Assembly (NCBI GenBank): GCA_047636995.1 | Contig: JBLIGQ010000017.1 | Span: forward strand, 1 to 53,412 | Origin: JAQWQB01 sp047636995 | GTDB lineage: Bacteria; Bacteroidota; Bacteroidia; Flavobacteriales_D; Sanyastnellaceae | DNA: 53,412 bases | Reading direction: 5' to 3' | Made by a program: the position numbers and the translations under genes | Shown: positions 7,776 through 17,181 of the stretch, piece after piece | Position numbering within the stretch: the first letter of the stretch is position 1 | Layout: each line of letters starts with the position of its first letter | The notes under the pieces: generated by a model | What the model saw: the letters and a program-made list of their open reading frames with translations, nothing else | Databases searched by the model: none | What the model was told of the DNA's origin: nothing

Positions 7776-9740
7776 TTAACCTACCATTTTTTTTGATTGC
7801 ATTTTCGATTTCAATAATTCATGTGCCTTCTTCACCATGGCCTTGGCATCACAACCACACTCATTGTAAAGCTCAGCTTGCGTGCCGTGTTCAATGAATT
7901 CGTCAGGAATACCCAATCTCACCACTTGAGACATGTACCCGTTCTCTGCCATGAATTCAATCACAGCACTACCAAATCCACCTTGAATGCACCCGTCTTC
8001 AACGGTAATTACTTGCTTGAACTTGCCAAAGATTTCATGCAACATCAATTCATCCAATGGCTTTACAAAGCGCATGTCATAGTGAGCAGCTGAGATTCCG
8101 TCATCTTCCAACTGAGCCACGGCATCTGTTGCAAGCGTTCCAATGGTGCCAATAGATAAAATGGCAATGTCATCACCTGATTTCAACTTTCTTCCGCTCC
8201 CAACCTTCATGGCTTTGAGTGGCGTCTTCCATTCAGTCATACTTCCAGTACCTCTTGGGTACCGAATAGAAAATGGACCTTGGTTTTCAAGCTGACCAGT
8301 AAACATCATGTTGCGCAGCTCCTCTTCATTCATTGGAGCGGCTACCACCATGTTCGGGATGCAACGCATAAACGCGAGGTCATACGCACCGTGGTGTGTT
8401 GGTCCGTCTGCACCTACCAAACCTCCTCTGTCAAGACAGAATACTACGTTTAAGTTTTGAATGGCAACATCGTGAATGACTTGATCATACCCACGCTGCA
8501 TAAACGAAGAGTAGATGTTGCAAAATGGCACCAATCCTTGCGTGGCCATCCCAGCAGAGAAGGTCACGGCATGTTGCTCAGCAATCCCCACATCAAATGC
8601 GCGGTCTGGCATAGCTTCCATCATGAATTTAAGTGAACATCCTGAAGGCATTGCAGGCGTTACACCAACAATTTTTTCGTTCTTTTCAGCCAGCTCAATA
8701 ATGGTGTGTCCAAAAACGTCTTGAAACTTTGGAGGTCCAGGGCTTTTCGGCGTCACCTTAATAATTTCACCTGTTGTTTTGTTGAACAAACCTGGCGCGT
8801 GCCACTTGGTAGCAGAACCTTTCTCTGCTGGTTCGTACCCCTTTCCTTTTACGGTAACACAGTGCAATATTTTGGGACCAGGAATGTCTTTTAGGTCACG
8901 AAGTACCTTTGCAAGGTATTCTACATCATGTCCGTCAATGGGGCCGAAATACCTAAAGTTAAGCGACTCAAACAGGTTGCTCTGCTTTAACAAAGCACCT
9001 TTCAAAGCTCCTTCAATTTTCTGAGCAATGACTTGCGCATTCGGACCGAATTTGCTCACCTTGCCCAATAAGTTCCACACTTCGTCTTTCACCTTATTGT
9101 AGGTGTGTGAAGTGGTAATGTCTGTCAAATATTCTTTCAGTGCACCAACGTTCGGGTCAATGGACATGCAGTTGTCATTGAGCACAACCAGCACATTCGT
9201 ATCTTCTACTCCTCCGTGGTTCAATCCTTCAAAAGCCAAACCAGCAGTCATGGCGCCGTCACCAATTACGGCAACGTGTTGTCTTTCGGTGTCTTTTTTG
9301 ACGCGACTCGCAACAGCCATTCCCAAGGCAGCGGAAATACTTGTTGAAGAGTGGCCAACACCAAAAGTATCATACTCACTTTCTGTGCGCTTTGGAAAGC
9401 CAGAAATGCCTTTATAAACACGGTTGGTATGGAACAGATCTTTTCGTCCCGTTAAAATTTTATGTCCGTAAGCTTGGTGCCCTACATCCCATACGATTTG
9501 ATCATACGGTGTATTAAAAACGTAGTGCAAAGCTACGGTGAGTTCCACAACGCCTAAGCTTGCGCCGAAGTGTCCGCCCTTTTCAGAAACGATGTCTACG
9601 ATGTAATCACGAAGTTCATCACACAGTTGAGGTAGTTCTTCTTCTTTGACTTTACTTCGAAGATCAGATGGAATGGTTACCTGATCTAGAAGCGGTCCTG
9701 CCTTATATTCATTCATAGCTGAGCTGTTGGCTACGGTCAT
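7776..9740 (-). CDS. dxs: 1-deoxy-D-xylulose-5-phosphate synthase
   Basis: A 654-residue enzyme that condenses pyruvate and glyceraldehyde 3-phosphate using thiamine diphosphate, the entry step of the MEP isoprenoid pathway. Visible features: an N-terminal GGHFGASLGVVEL segment with a catalytic-type His, DVGHQAYGHKILTGR, the TPP/Mg motif GDGAMTAG near residue 160 followed by NDN near 187, GIAEQHAVTFSAGMA near 385 holding the conserved Glu, and a transketolase C-terminal domain. The first ATG gives an 8-residue extension, and MNEYKAG at residue 9 is an equally credible start. It is followed after one base by the DUF2480 gene. ispG, another enzyme of the same pathway, is at 41368 in this window but in a separate unit. 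Confidence 0.97.
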   Translation of the reverse strand: MTVANSSAMNEYKAGPLLDQVTIPSDLRSKVKEEELPQLCDELRDYIVDIVSEKGGHFGASLGVVELTVALHYVFNTPYDQIVWDVGHQAYGHKILTGRKDLFHTNRVYKGISGFPKRTESEYDTFGVGHSSTSISAALGMAVASRVKKDTERQHVAVIGDGAMTAGLAFEGLNHGGVEDTNVLVVLNDNCMSIDPNVGALKEYLTDITTSHTYNKVKDEVWNLLGKVSKFGPNAQVIAQKIEGALKGALLKQSNLFESLNFRYFGPIDGHDVEYLAKVLRDLKDIPGPKILHCVTVKGKGYEPAEKGSATKWHAPGLFNKTTGEIIKVTPKSPGPPKFQDVFGHTIIELAEKNEKIVGVTPAMPSGCSLKFMMEAMPDRAFDVGIAEQHAVTFSAGMATQGLVPFCNIYSSFMQRGYDQVIHDVAIQNLNVVFCLDRGGLVGADGPTHHGAYDLAFMRCIPNMVVAAPMNEEELRNMMFTGQLENQGPFSIRYPRGTGSMTEWKTPLKAMKVGSGRKLKSGDDIAILSIGTIGTLATDAVAQLEDDGISAAHYDMRFVKPLDELMLHEIFGKFKQVITVEDGCIQGGFGSAVIEFMAENGYMSQVVRLGIPDEFIEHGTQAELYNECGCDAKAMVKKAHELLKSKMQSKKMVG

Positions 9741-9766
9741 TTCGTGGCCGTTCTTATCGTAACAAA

Positions 9767-9774
9767 CAAAAATA
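9767..9774 (-). promoter_or_regulatory. Candidate -7 box upstream of dxs
   Basis: The minus strand reads TATTTTTG here, matching TAnnTTTG, 27 bases before the annotated dxs start codon. A TTTG lies farther upstream, but at about 27 bases, longer than the usual 19-21. A small inverted repeat, CGCT-A-AGCG, sits in the spacer region and could be an operator or chance. Confidence 0.4.
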
Positions 9775-9832
9775 GAAAATTATTGTTCGCTTAGCGAGCG
9801 TCAAAACTGAATTGTCAGGGTATTAACGAAGA

Positions 9833-10531
9833 TTAAGCTTGCTCAACAAGTACGGAGAGTATTGATTCGAAAACTCTTCTTCCGTCAGTGTTCCCAAGAT
9901 CAAGGTCTGCTGCCCTCTCTGGGTGAGGCATCATTCCGAAAACGTTTCCATTTTTGTTCATCACTCCGGCGATGTTTTCAATGGACCCATTTGGATTGGT
10001 GTCATCATTAATTTTTCCTGCTTCATTGCAGTATCTGAAAAGTACCTGATCATTGTCATCCATTTCCATTAGCGTGTGATCATCAGCGAAATAGTTTCCT
10101 TCGCCATGGGCAATTGGAATTTTCAATGGCACTTTTTGATCAAGCTCTCTTGTAGGCAGTGCAATAGGAGACTGCGGCAACAAGAAGGTATTCTGACAAA
10201 TGAACTTTCTGTTGGTATTATGGAGCAATGCTCCAGGAAGTAATTTGGCTTCCGTTAAAATTTGAAATCCGTTGCAAACACCCATGAGGTATCCCCCTTT
10301 GTTGGCGTGGGCAATCACATCTTCCATTATGGGCGAGAAACGCGCAATAGCGCCACTTCTCAAGTAATCTCCGTAGCTGAATCCGCCTGGAAGCACAATG
10401 AAATCAGCGCCTTTTAGGTCACGCTCTTTGTGCCATAAACGTTCAACTTCTTGTCCAAGAATGTTTTGAAGAACATAAATCATGTCTTCGTCGCAATTCG
10501 ACCCAGGAAATACTACTACACCAAATTTCAT
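9833..10531 (-). CDS. purQ: Phosphoribosylformylglycinamidine synthase, glutaminase subunit
   Basis: A 232-residue class I glutamine amidotransferase that supplies ammonia to PurL for step four of purine synthesis. The nucleophile elbow MGVCNGFQ contains the catalytic Cys, and the C-terminal MMPHPER motif provides His and Glu. The start MKFGVVVFPGSNCDEDM matches the family exactly, so I place it at 10531; an open frame continues 41 codons upstream to 10654, but that extension is basic and unlike PurQ. A separate PurQ implies a small PurL plus PurS system, not the fused large PurL. No other pur gene is adjacent, so it is a lone gene between T9SS cargo genes. Confidence 0.95.
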   Translation of the reverse strand: MKFGVVVFPGSNCDEDMIYVLQNILGQEVERLWHKERDLKGADFIVLPGGFSYGDYLRSGAIARFSPIMEDVIAHANKGGYLMGVCNGFQILTEAKLLPGALLHNTNRKFICQNTFLLPQSPIALPTRELDQKVPLKIPIAHGEGNYFADDHTLMEMDDNDQVLFRYCNEAGKINDDTNPNGSIENIAGVMNKNGNVFGMMPHPERAADLDLGNTDGRRVFESILSVLVEQA

Positions 10532-10643
10532 TTGAAAGATTTGCCACAAAGGTACGGAAAAGGACAAAGTTGAAAGCCTAAAAGTGGTGCGAATTCTCGG
10601 AAGATTCTTTAGCCTTTCCCTTCGCGTTAGCACAAAAACAAAA

Positions 10644-10674
10644 CCCCTTGCCAATTGCTTGACAAGGGATTTTT
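10644..10674 (-). terminator. Intrinsic terminator after the PKD/SprB-repeat gene
   Basis: CCCTTG-C-CAA pairs with TTG-A-CAAGGG around a four-base loop (645-668; nine pairs, one mismatch). Both strands have a U-tract, from A641-A643 plus further A-runs on one side and T670-T674 on the other. It lies 34 bases past the stop of the leftward gene ending at 10708 and upstream of purQ. Confidence 0.75.
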
Positions 10675-10707
10675 ATATAAAAAAACTTGGTTAAGTTTTA
10701 CTTTTTG

Positions 10708-13398
10708 TCAGCGAATTACTTTGAATGTGTGCATGTCTCCTGAGTTCAGATTTCTAACTGAAATCAAAACAGCAGGGATGCTTCGCACATTTGTCAATGG
10801 TATTGTTTGTCCGCCGAATGAGCCGCTCATTGGGTTCATCAATTGCTGTCCGAGTAGGTTGAACGCATTGATTTCATATTCCATTGCGTCTGTATGTCTA
10901 AAGCGAATGACTGGCTGCCCACCGCTCATATAAACATTTACCAGTTGGTCTACTGGAATTTCCTCAATACTCAATCCTGGCTGAACAACAACCACAATTT
11001 GGAAATCACCATCGCATTCATCATTGGTAGCATCAAGTGTCACAATGAAAGCACCTGTTTCAGTGTAAGTATGCGCAGGATTCATTTCATTGCTTGGCAT
11101 TCCACCGTCACCGAAGTTCCAAACGTACTCTGTAGCATTTACAGAAAGATTGGTAAAATCAACTGTTGCTGATCCATCTTCTAAGTTGACTACTTGCGCA
11201 CTTGCTTCAAATTCTGCAACTACTGTTGGCGCGCCGATCACAGTTACCATTTCTTGAACCATGCATTCATTCCCATCTGTTACAGTGAAGGTATAATCTC
11301 CTGCTGCAAGATCTGTGAGCATTAGTTCTTCTGAACCATCTTCCCAAGATGCAACATAAGGTTCCATTCCTCCACTGAATTCAACAGTGGCTGTACCCGT
11401 GTTTTCTTCGTTACACGCAACGTCAGTATGTGAACTTAAGACCATAATTTCTTCTGGTTCTGTGAGTTCAAATATCATCTCTAACGTTGTACAAACAGGG
11501 TTTCCGTCTACCATAACGGTGTAGGTGCCAGGTGTTAGTTCCGTAATTTCGTTTGCTACCATGCTTCCCTCAGTAGTAGAGAAAACATTTCCTTCTGCAT
11601 CTAACCACATGTAATCCCAAGGACCATCTCCTGTTCCAGAAGCCATAATGCTTCCGTTAGCATCATTGAAACAGGTAATGTTGTTTACAGATGCAGTAAG
11701 CATTTCTCCAACGTGCAAGATAAATCGCACATCTTCAGAAACGATTTCTGTCTCAAAATTGATCACTGACACTTCGTTCACAGGATAGTTAACACCTGTC
11801 ATTACGTCTTCAATGAAGAGGCAACGGTTACCTAAGTCAGGCGTTTCTTGAATTTCTAAGTTTGCAGAACCTGCTACAGTAGACGTAATCATGATAGGAA
11901 CTTCATATGCTCCTGGTGTAATCGGAACGCTGTTGATGGCCAAGAACTGTTCATCGTCAGACATGGAAGCCATGCTCATTTGAGCGTTATTCGAAAAGAA
12001 TTTGAACGCATCTATTGCCGGATCAAAATTCATTGTTGCATTTTCATTGAACGCAATTACAATCTCATCTCCAAGACCAATTCCATTTGCGCGAATTTTC
12101 AAGAAATCTGCAGTTAGGTTTACCTCTGGATCGAAGCCGTTTACTTTCACACTTTCATCTACATTCATTGCTGCGTCAGGCGCAAAAGCTTGCACCCAAA
12201 ATGCCTCTCCACTTCTGATTAGCGGGGTTCCACCGTTCACACCGTATCCGTTTGAATACGTTCTGAACTGACGAAGACCAACATCCCAAATGTAAACCGC
12301 GTTGTAAATGCTTTGACGATTCCAACCAGACTCACTGTCCCAGTTAATGTCTGATGGATAAGGATTCGCCACAACATTCAATCCGTCTGATATGGGTGTT
12401 CCAAGGTCTGTGTATGTAACAGGAATAGAAGCAGGCCCTACTTTTGGAGTTGCACTTACCTCATAAATGTAGGTGCCAGGATTGGCATACAGATAGTACC
12501 CTAATCCGTTCACTAATATTTCTTCAGAATTGGCAACAGGCATGAAAGCATCTTCTGTGCTAGAAATGGTTTCATCATAGTATCTAATGCTCACAAAGCT
12601 ATATTCTGGATAATCAGAACCTTCAAAACCGGTGGTAATGAAATCAGCATCCCAATCTGCTACTGAAGCATCTTCAAAAGGAGAACCAATCGTTAGCCAT
12701 CCTGTAAAAGGAATTGTTACGGAGTGTTCTACAATTAATTCTCCGTCAATTGTTCCTGTGAGCACAGGAGCTAAGCCAGCCGTTTGGCCCACTCCTAAAC
12801 TCGCTAATTTCACAAGTCCATTGGTCACAAGGTTTGTTCCAACCACAAAAAGCTGGCTCCACACAGTAGTGGTTCCAATTGAATGAACATTAAGTCCGTT
12901 TTCTACACTCAAAATATAAAAATCTGAAGCTCCAAGGATTTGTTGATCTGCTTCACCTTGAAACACAACAGTGCTCTGACCAAATTCGAATATGCCTAAG
13001 TTTTCCCAGTCACCAAAAACTGAAACCTCCGCTTGATTCAGAATGGTCAAGCCTGCGCCAAATTCAACAGAAACATCTACCGCAGAGATATCAGTGTCTA
13101 CCTCAACTATATGTCCAGATAGGATCGTTACATCATGGAGTTCACTAGGAACACATCCACAATCCCAAATCCAGGCTTGGTTCCAGTTGCCAGAAGCAAT
13201 AGAAGTCACTTCAATGGCTGCAGCAATAGCAGTAGGCAAGGGTAAAACATTAATAGGATCTTCAGCGAGTTGCACATTCCCAGAAGTAGGAATTGCAGGT
13301 GAGTCAGCAGGAAACACTAATTGTTGCGCTAAAACTGACGAGGCAGAAAGCAGAAAGCCGAAGCAAATAAGCGCGGGCAGTTTGGAAATTCGTTTCAT
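10708..13398 (-). CDS. Large secreted protein with SprB-type repeats and a PKD domain
   Basis: An 896-residue exported protein. The signal peptide covers about residues 1-25 (MKRISKLPALICFGFLLSAS, then VLAQ). I start at the ATG at 13398, because the frame's earlier start at 13404 is only a TTG. The N-terminal 550 residues are beta-rich, with a WDCGC segment and repeated GDW/GTT strands. Two SprB-type repeats follow at about 565-725 (pattern: C-F/N-D/E-x-N-x-G, later LTPGTYTVMV or LAAGDYTFTV), then a PKD domain at about 730-810 with YVWNFGDGG and HTYTETGAFIVTL. The C-terminal 70 residues resemble a type A T9SS sorting domain (FNLLGQQL, then a final FKVIR) but lack the usual YPNP start. It probably acts at the cell surface as an adhesin or matrix protein. 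Confidence 0.85.
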   Translation of the reverse strand: MKRISKLPALICFGFLLSASSVLAQQLVFPADSPAIPTSGNVQLAEDPINVLPLPTAIAAAIEVTSIASGNWNQAWIWDCGCVPSELHDVTILSGHIVEVDTDISAVDVSVEFGAGLTILNQAEVSVFGDWENLGIFEFGQSTVVFQGEADQQILGASDFYILSVENGLNVHSIGTTTVWSQLFVVGTNLVTNGLVKLASLGVGQTAGLAPVLTGTIDGELIVEHSVTIPFTGWLTIGSPFEDASVADWDADFITTGFEGSDYPEYSFVSIRYYDETISSTEDAFMPVANSEEILVNGLGYYLYANPGTYIYEVSATPKVGPASIPVTYTDLGTPISDGLNVVANPYPSDINWDSESGWNRQSIYNAVYIWDVGLRQFRTYSNGYGVNGGTPLIRSGEAFWVQAFAPDAAMNVDESVKVNGFDPEVNLTADFLKIRANGIGLGDEIVIAFNENATMNFDPAIDAFKFFSNNAQMSMASMSDDEQFLAINSVPITPGAYEVPIMITSTVAGSANLEIQETPDLGNRCLFIEDVMTGVNYPVNEVSVINFETEIVSEDVRFILHVGEMLTASVNNITCFNDANGSIMASGTGDGPWDYMWLDAEGNVFSTTEGSMVANEITELTPGTYTVMVDGNPVCTTLEMIFELTEPEEIMVLSSHTDVACNEENTGTATVEFSGGMEPYVASWEDGSEELMLTDLAAGDYTFTVTDGNECMVQEMVTVIGAPTVVAEFEASAQVVNLEDGSATVDFTNLSVNATEYVWNFGDGGMPSNEMNPAHTYTETGAFIVTLDATNDECDGDFQIVVVVQPGLSIEEIPVDQLVNVYMSGGQPVIRFRHTDAMEYEINAFNLLGQQLMNPMSGSFGGQTIPLTNVRSIPAVLISVRNLNSGDMHTFKVIR

Positions 13399-13486
13399 CT
13401 TCAAATTTATTATGGCGAGTAAGTACGCTCTATTTTATACGGAGTGCTTCAGAATAAAGTTTCAACCATTAAATTATTGGACAAAA

Positions 13487-13515
13487 AAAGGCCTCTGAAA
13501 CAATCAGAGGCCTTT
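13487..13515 (-). terminator. Intrinsic terminator after the metalloprotease gene
   Basis: A perfect 12-bp stem pairs AAAGGCCTCTGA (487-498 in the 13 kb block) with TCAGAGGCCTTT (504-515) around a five-base loop. On the minus strand it is followed by a run of T from A483-A489. It lies 25 bases downstream of the leftward gene ending at 13541 and separates it from the next leftward gene. Confidence 0.9.
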
Positions 13516-13540
13516 CTCATTCGTTGATTTATAAGGCAGA

Positions 13541-15616
13541 TTACCGCACAATCAATTGTTCTGTGAACAACTGACCACCTACGGTAATCTGAAGAATATA
13601 CATTCCTGAACTCATATTGTGCTTGTCAATTTGAATTGTGCTTTTACCGAGGGGTGCTGAAGCATTGAATACCTGTTGCACCTCTCGTCCTTGAAGATCA
13701 AACATTGAGATAGCAACGTCTGTGCTTCCTGCCAAAAAGAAATTCAATGTTGCTTTCTCGTTCATCGGATTCGGGTACAAGTCGTAGTAAAATGAACTTG
13801 CAATTTCTTCTACAGCAACATCTTCCGCAGTATAAATAGTGATGTTGATGTCATCTATGTAAACATTGTTTCCTCCCTGTGCCTCTAGCTCGAACATCAA
13901 TCTGAAATTTGGAACAAGGAACTCTGGGTTATCTACAAAGAATGCATTCTGTCCCCATTCTTCGGGTCCACTTGGTGTGAATGAAGAATTCTGCGGATCA
14001 GCCGTTGGCAGGTCAGTAACACCTCTGTGCATTTTCCGTAAGGTCCACGAGTTCCCACAATTTTTAGAAACACTTACGCGAAGTTTATCATCGGTCTCTT
14101 CCAATCTGTTGCACGAAGCATATCTGTAAGAGACAATCGCATATGCCGCAGTTGTCAGATCCATAGTAGACGTGATCAGTTGGTCTTTCGTACCAATGAC
14201 ACTTGCATTGTTATTGTTGATTCTGATTGACTTCGCCCCGGAATAAGAGGCCGAGGAGGTAACCAACCAGTCAAAATTATCTGTGCTATTCACAAACCAG
14301 ATTTCATCTGAAATACCATCTTCAAATCCTTCATAAAAAGGGTCTGGAAGAACTCCATCAGGGAGAACCTGTATAAACGCTGTCTTTATTTCTTCCACGG
14401 TCTCTATGCCATTACCCGCGGTGAGGGTCACAGAAATCATTCCCGGTGTATCAAAAGTAAACAATGGGTTTTGGTGCACCTCAGGGTCAGAACCCGAAAT
14501 CATCTGTCCGTCACTGGTTTCCCAGGTCCATTCAGTGACTCCATTAAATGATTCATCAAAGAATTGAATTTCCTGTCCTTCACAAATGCTCATCTGATCA
14601 GATGAAAATTCAGCCTCACATAAAATAGACTCATTGTTAAACACCCCTGTTGCAATGAGGTTGCTTTCCTGCCAAAGTTCATTGCGCTGTGAGATGTTTG
14701 ATTCAGCAGAGGTGCGCATTCTTGCTTTTTGTCCTTGAGTGAACATGCGTGAGCAATAAGAATACTCCATGTAGTTCTGCACGTTATCTAATGTCCCACA
14801 TGTTACGCCTTCTAGATTACAAGAAGTCCACCCCTCTGTATCAGGCGTGTCATTAACATTGTCATCAAAGTTGCAGTTCTGCGCCACCGCTGGGGTATTG
14901 GTTCCGCCCCAAAGGTGCATCAGATTCAACCAGTGGCCAACTTCATGCGTTAATGTTCTAGATCTGTAATTATTACTAGTACCTATTGAACCTGTGTAAT
15001 TGTCTAGTAGAACGATGCCATCAAATGCAGCGCCATTGTTTCCATTCACATCCCCAGGCAAAAACGTGTATCCTGCAGCACCTCCTGCATCTTCACATAC
15101 CCATATATTGCAGTATTGATCTCGCGGCCATTGAATCAGATTTTTCATCTCCTGATTCCCTTCATAGGTCAACGCAGATTGAATGCGATTGATTCCCTTA
15201 GTACAGTTTCCATTAGGGTCTCTTTGTGCCAACCGAAATTCAATCTCAATATCAGCTGTAATCTCAGCAAATTCAGCTACCACATCTTCAAGGTCTTCGT
15301 TCATCATGCGCAAATCGCGATTCAATACCTCAACTGCATCATAAACTTGCTCATCAGAGATGTTTTCATCCCCATTGTCATGGATGATATGGAATACAAT
15401 TGGAATGATATAAACCTGATTTTGGCCACCTCCCCTTTTAGACATGTATCCAATTGTTTCTCGCTCCAACTGTTCAGTAGCTTCTTGAGCCTGCTGACGG
15501 TGGTTAAGCCTATTGAACAAAGCTTCCGTTTGCTCAGTTTGTCCGCAATACTTTATGTCTTGTGCAGAAACAGTTCCCGCAATAATTAGGGCGAACGCCA
15601 ATAATAATCCTCTCAT
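13541..15616 (-). CDS. Pappalysin-like (M43) zinc metalloprotease, T9SS type A cargo
   Basis: A 691-residue secreted protease. The start at 15616 (MRGLLLAFALIIAGTVSAQ) gives a standard signal peptide; the frame extends upstream only from a GTG. The catalytic core holds the metzincin motif HEVGHWLNLMHLWGG, with the first zinc His near residue 224 and a Met-turn in NYMEYSYC, as in M43B enzymes of the PAPP-A/ulilysin type. Cysteine-rich segments around NCNFDDNVNDTPD and CNLEGVTCG match that family's calcium and disulfide region. After it come a PKD-like domain (about 350-430, WTWETSDG), a jelly-roll-like segment (about 440-600) and a type A T9SS sorting domain (LYPNPMNEK to LIVR). It likely degrades extracellular proteins. 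A terminator follows at 13487. Confidence 0.92.
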   Translation of the reverse strand: MRGLLLAFALIIAGTVSAQDIKYCGQTEQTEALFNRLNHRQQAQEATEQLERETIGYMSKRGGGQNQVYIIPIVFHIIHDNGDENISDEQVYDAVEVLNRDLRMMNEDLEDVVAEFAEITADIEIEFRLAQRDPNGNCTKGINRIQSALTYEGNQEMKNLIQWPRDQYCNIWVCEDAGGAAGYTFLPGDVNGNNGAAFDGIVLLDNYTGSIGTSNNYRSRTLTHEVGHWLNLMHLWGGTNTPAVAQNCNFDDNVNDTPDTEGWTSCNLEGVTCGTLDNVQNYMEYSYCSRMFTQGQKARMRTSAESNISQRNELWQESNLIATGVFNNESILCEAEFSSDQMSICEGQEIQFFDESFNGVTEWTWETSDGQMISGSDPEVHQNPLFTFDTPGMISVTLTAGNGIETVEEIKTAFIQVLPDGVLPDPFYEGFEDGISDEIWFVNSTDNFDWLVTSSASYSGAKSIRINNNNASVIGTKDQLITSTMDLTTAAYAIVSYRYASCNRLEETDDKLRVSVSKNCGNSWTLRKMHRGVTDLPTADPQNSSFTPSGPEEWGQNAFFVDNPEFLVPNFRLMFELEAQGGNNVYIDDINITIYTAEDVAVEEIASSFYYDLYPNPMNEKATLNFFLAGSTDVAISMFDLQGREVQQVFNASAPLGKSTIQIDKHNMSSGMYILQITVGGQLFTEQLIVR

Positions 15617-15824
15617 CTCTCTTTCCCAGTTTATTCGAATCAGCACTAAAGGTACTTCCGAAACAATACAGTTCTATCACGAAACACCCTCAATCCACTA
15701 TGAATATTGGATTGCTTATCATATTACATCATTTTACCTCTTTTGTTTCGTCAGAGAATTCTGAAATACAATAATTAGAGAATAATCTCCCTGAATCAAT
15801 TGCACAAATCCCGACCTTAGATTT

Positions 15825-17180
15825 ATGGGACGAAAAATATTCTTGCTAATCATATGTTGTGTTTTTGGACCCCTATTGGTTCTTAGTCAATCATCAAAAA
15901 ACACCTATTTAGTTGCGCGCTGGTTTGACGAAGACCCACCAACAAACAATAGAGATGCCAGATTCAATGATGTTTGGGCTTTTGTTTGGGAAGGCGAAGA
16001 GTACGCGGCTATTGGATCTACACTGGGCACCCACATTGTTAAACTTGAACTAAACAATGCCGTAATTGATGTTGCCTTTATTCCAGGTGATGCGCAAGGA
16101 GGTTTCGTTATTCATAGAGACTTCACTTTCTACCAAGGATTCCTTTATGGCGTTTGTGACCAACAGCCTTCTCAATTGCAAATTATTGATTGTAGAACCT
16201 TGCCAAATGACGCTTCATTGGTCAACAGTTCTTCAGAGTTTTTCACCACTGCCCATAACATTTTCGTTGATGAATACACGGGGAAACTCTATGTGAGTGG
16301 CCCTTCTGCAAATGCCTTGGTCGTTTTAGATGCCAGTGCAGACCCTCAAAACCCTACCCTTCTCAATGCGTATGATGGCGTTGGCTATGTGCACGACGTA
16401 TATGCGAGAAGAGACACTGTTTTCTTGCATGCTGCAGGAGAAGGCATGTTCGTTTTCGATTTTTCTGAGTCTGACGCTCCGGTGCTCCTGGGCGACTTAC
16501 CTGAGTACCCTGAACAAGGCTATAACCACTCCGGATGGCTCAACGAAGATGGAAGCATCTATGTTTTTGCTGATGAAACACCGGGTAAGAGTCTGAAAGT
16601 TGTAGACACCAGTTCACTCCAAGAGATGACGGTATTGTCTTTATTGAAATCAAACGGGCCAGAGCATACCATGCCGCACAACTTGGTTGTGAAAGATAAT
16701 TTCGTCTATGTTTCCTATTATTTCGACGGGCTCCAGGTTTTTGACATCTCAGACCCAACACAACCTGAGCTTTTTGCTTGGTATGACACTTTCGACGGGC
16801 CGTCTATAGATTACAGAGGTGCCTGGGGCGTTCACGTTGGGCTACCAAGCGGAAGGATTCTCATTTGTGACCGGCATACCGGCTTGTATGTTTTTAGACT
16901 AAAAAATGACGGGACGCAGGCGTCAACTGAGGACCTATTAATCTTCCCTAATCCCGGAAACGGTGACGCTATTCTTCAGGTGCGAAGAGAGGGCATATTT
17001 AAGATTGAGCATCGAATTTTAGATGCACAAGGAAAACTAATTGACGAAGGAAAATGGCAGAATACCACTTCTACTTTCTGGATTCCCTTGAAACTGCAAA
17101 ACACCAATGCGGGAATGTACTTTGTAGAGGTAATTGTAGACGAAGGAACGCCTGTAACTTTGAAATATTTAAAACAGTAG
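15825..17180 (+). CDS. Choice-of-anchor B family protein with T9SS sorting domain
   Basis: A 451-residue exported protein with a signal peptide of about 22 residues (FLLIICCVFGPLLVLSQ). The body is a beta-propeller of LVIVD-type blades, seen as repeated motifs such as NALVVLDASADPQNPTLL, GMFVFDFSESDAPVLL and GLQVFDISDPTQPELF, plus H-N/H-D motifs (AHNIFVDE, VHDVYARRD, PHNLVV). This is the layout of the choice-of-anchor B family. The C-terminal 75 residues form a type A T9SS sorting domain (LIFPNPGNGDA to LKYLKQ). Members are found in marine bacteria, and the substrate is not known. It stands between two leftward genes and its stop is one base from the stop of the 2123-residue gene. Confidence 0.88.
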   Translation: MGRKIFLLIICCVFGPLLVLSQSSKNTYLVARWFDEDPPTNNRDARFNDVWAFVWEGEEYAAIGSTLGTHIVKLELNNAVIDVAFIPGDAQGGFVIHRDFTFYQGFLYGVCDQQPSQLQIIDCRTLPNDASLVNSSSEFFTTAHNIFVDEYTGKLYVSGPSANALVVLDASADPQNPTLLNAYDGVGYVHDVYARRDTVFLHAAGEGMFVFDFSESDAPVLLGDLPEYPEQGYNHSGWLNEDGSIYVFADETPGKSLKVVDTSSLQEMTVLSLLKSNGPEHTMPHNLVVKDNFVYVSYYFDGLQVFDISDPTQPELFAWYDTFDGPSIDYRGAWGVHVGLPSGRILICDRHTGLYVFRLKNDGTQASTEDLLIFPNPGNGDAILQVRREGIFKIEHRILDAQGKLIDEGKWQNTTSTFWIPLKLQNTNAGMYFVEVIVDEGTPVTLKYLKQ

Positions 17181-17181
17181 T

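Noticed and set aside
10532..10654. N-terminal 41-codon extension of purQ
   Set aside because: PurQ proteins begin at the MKFGVVVFPGSNCDEDM segment. The extension is basic and crosses the region next to a terminator.
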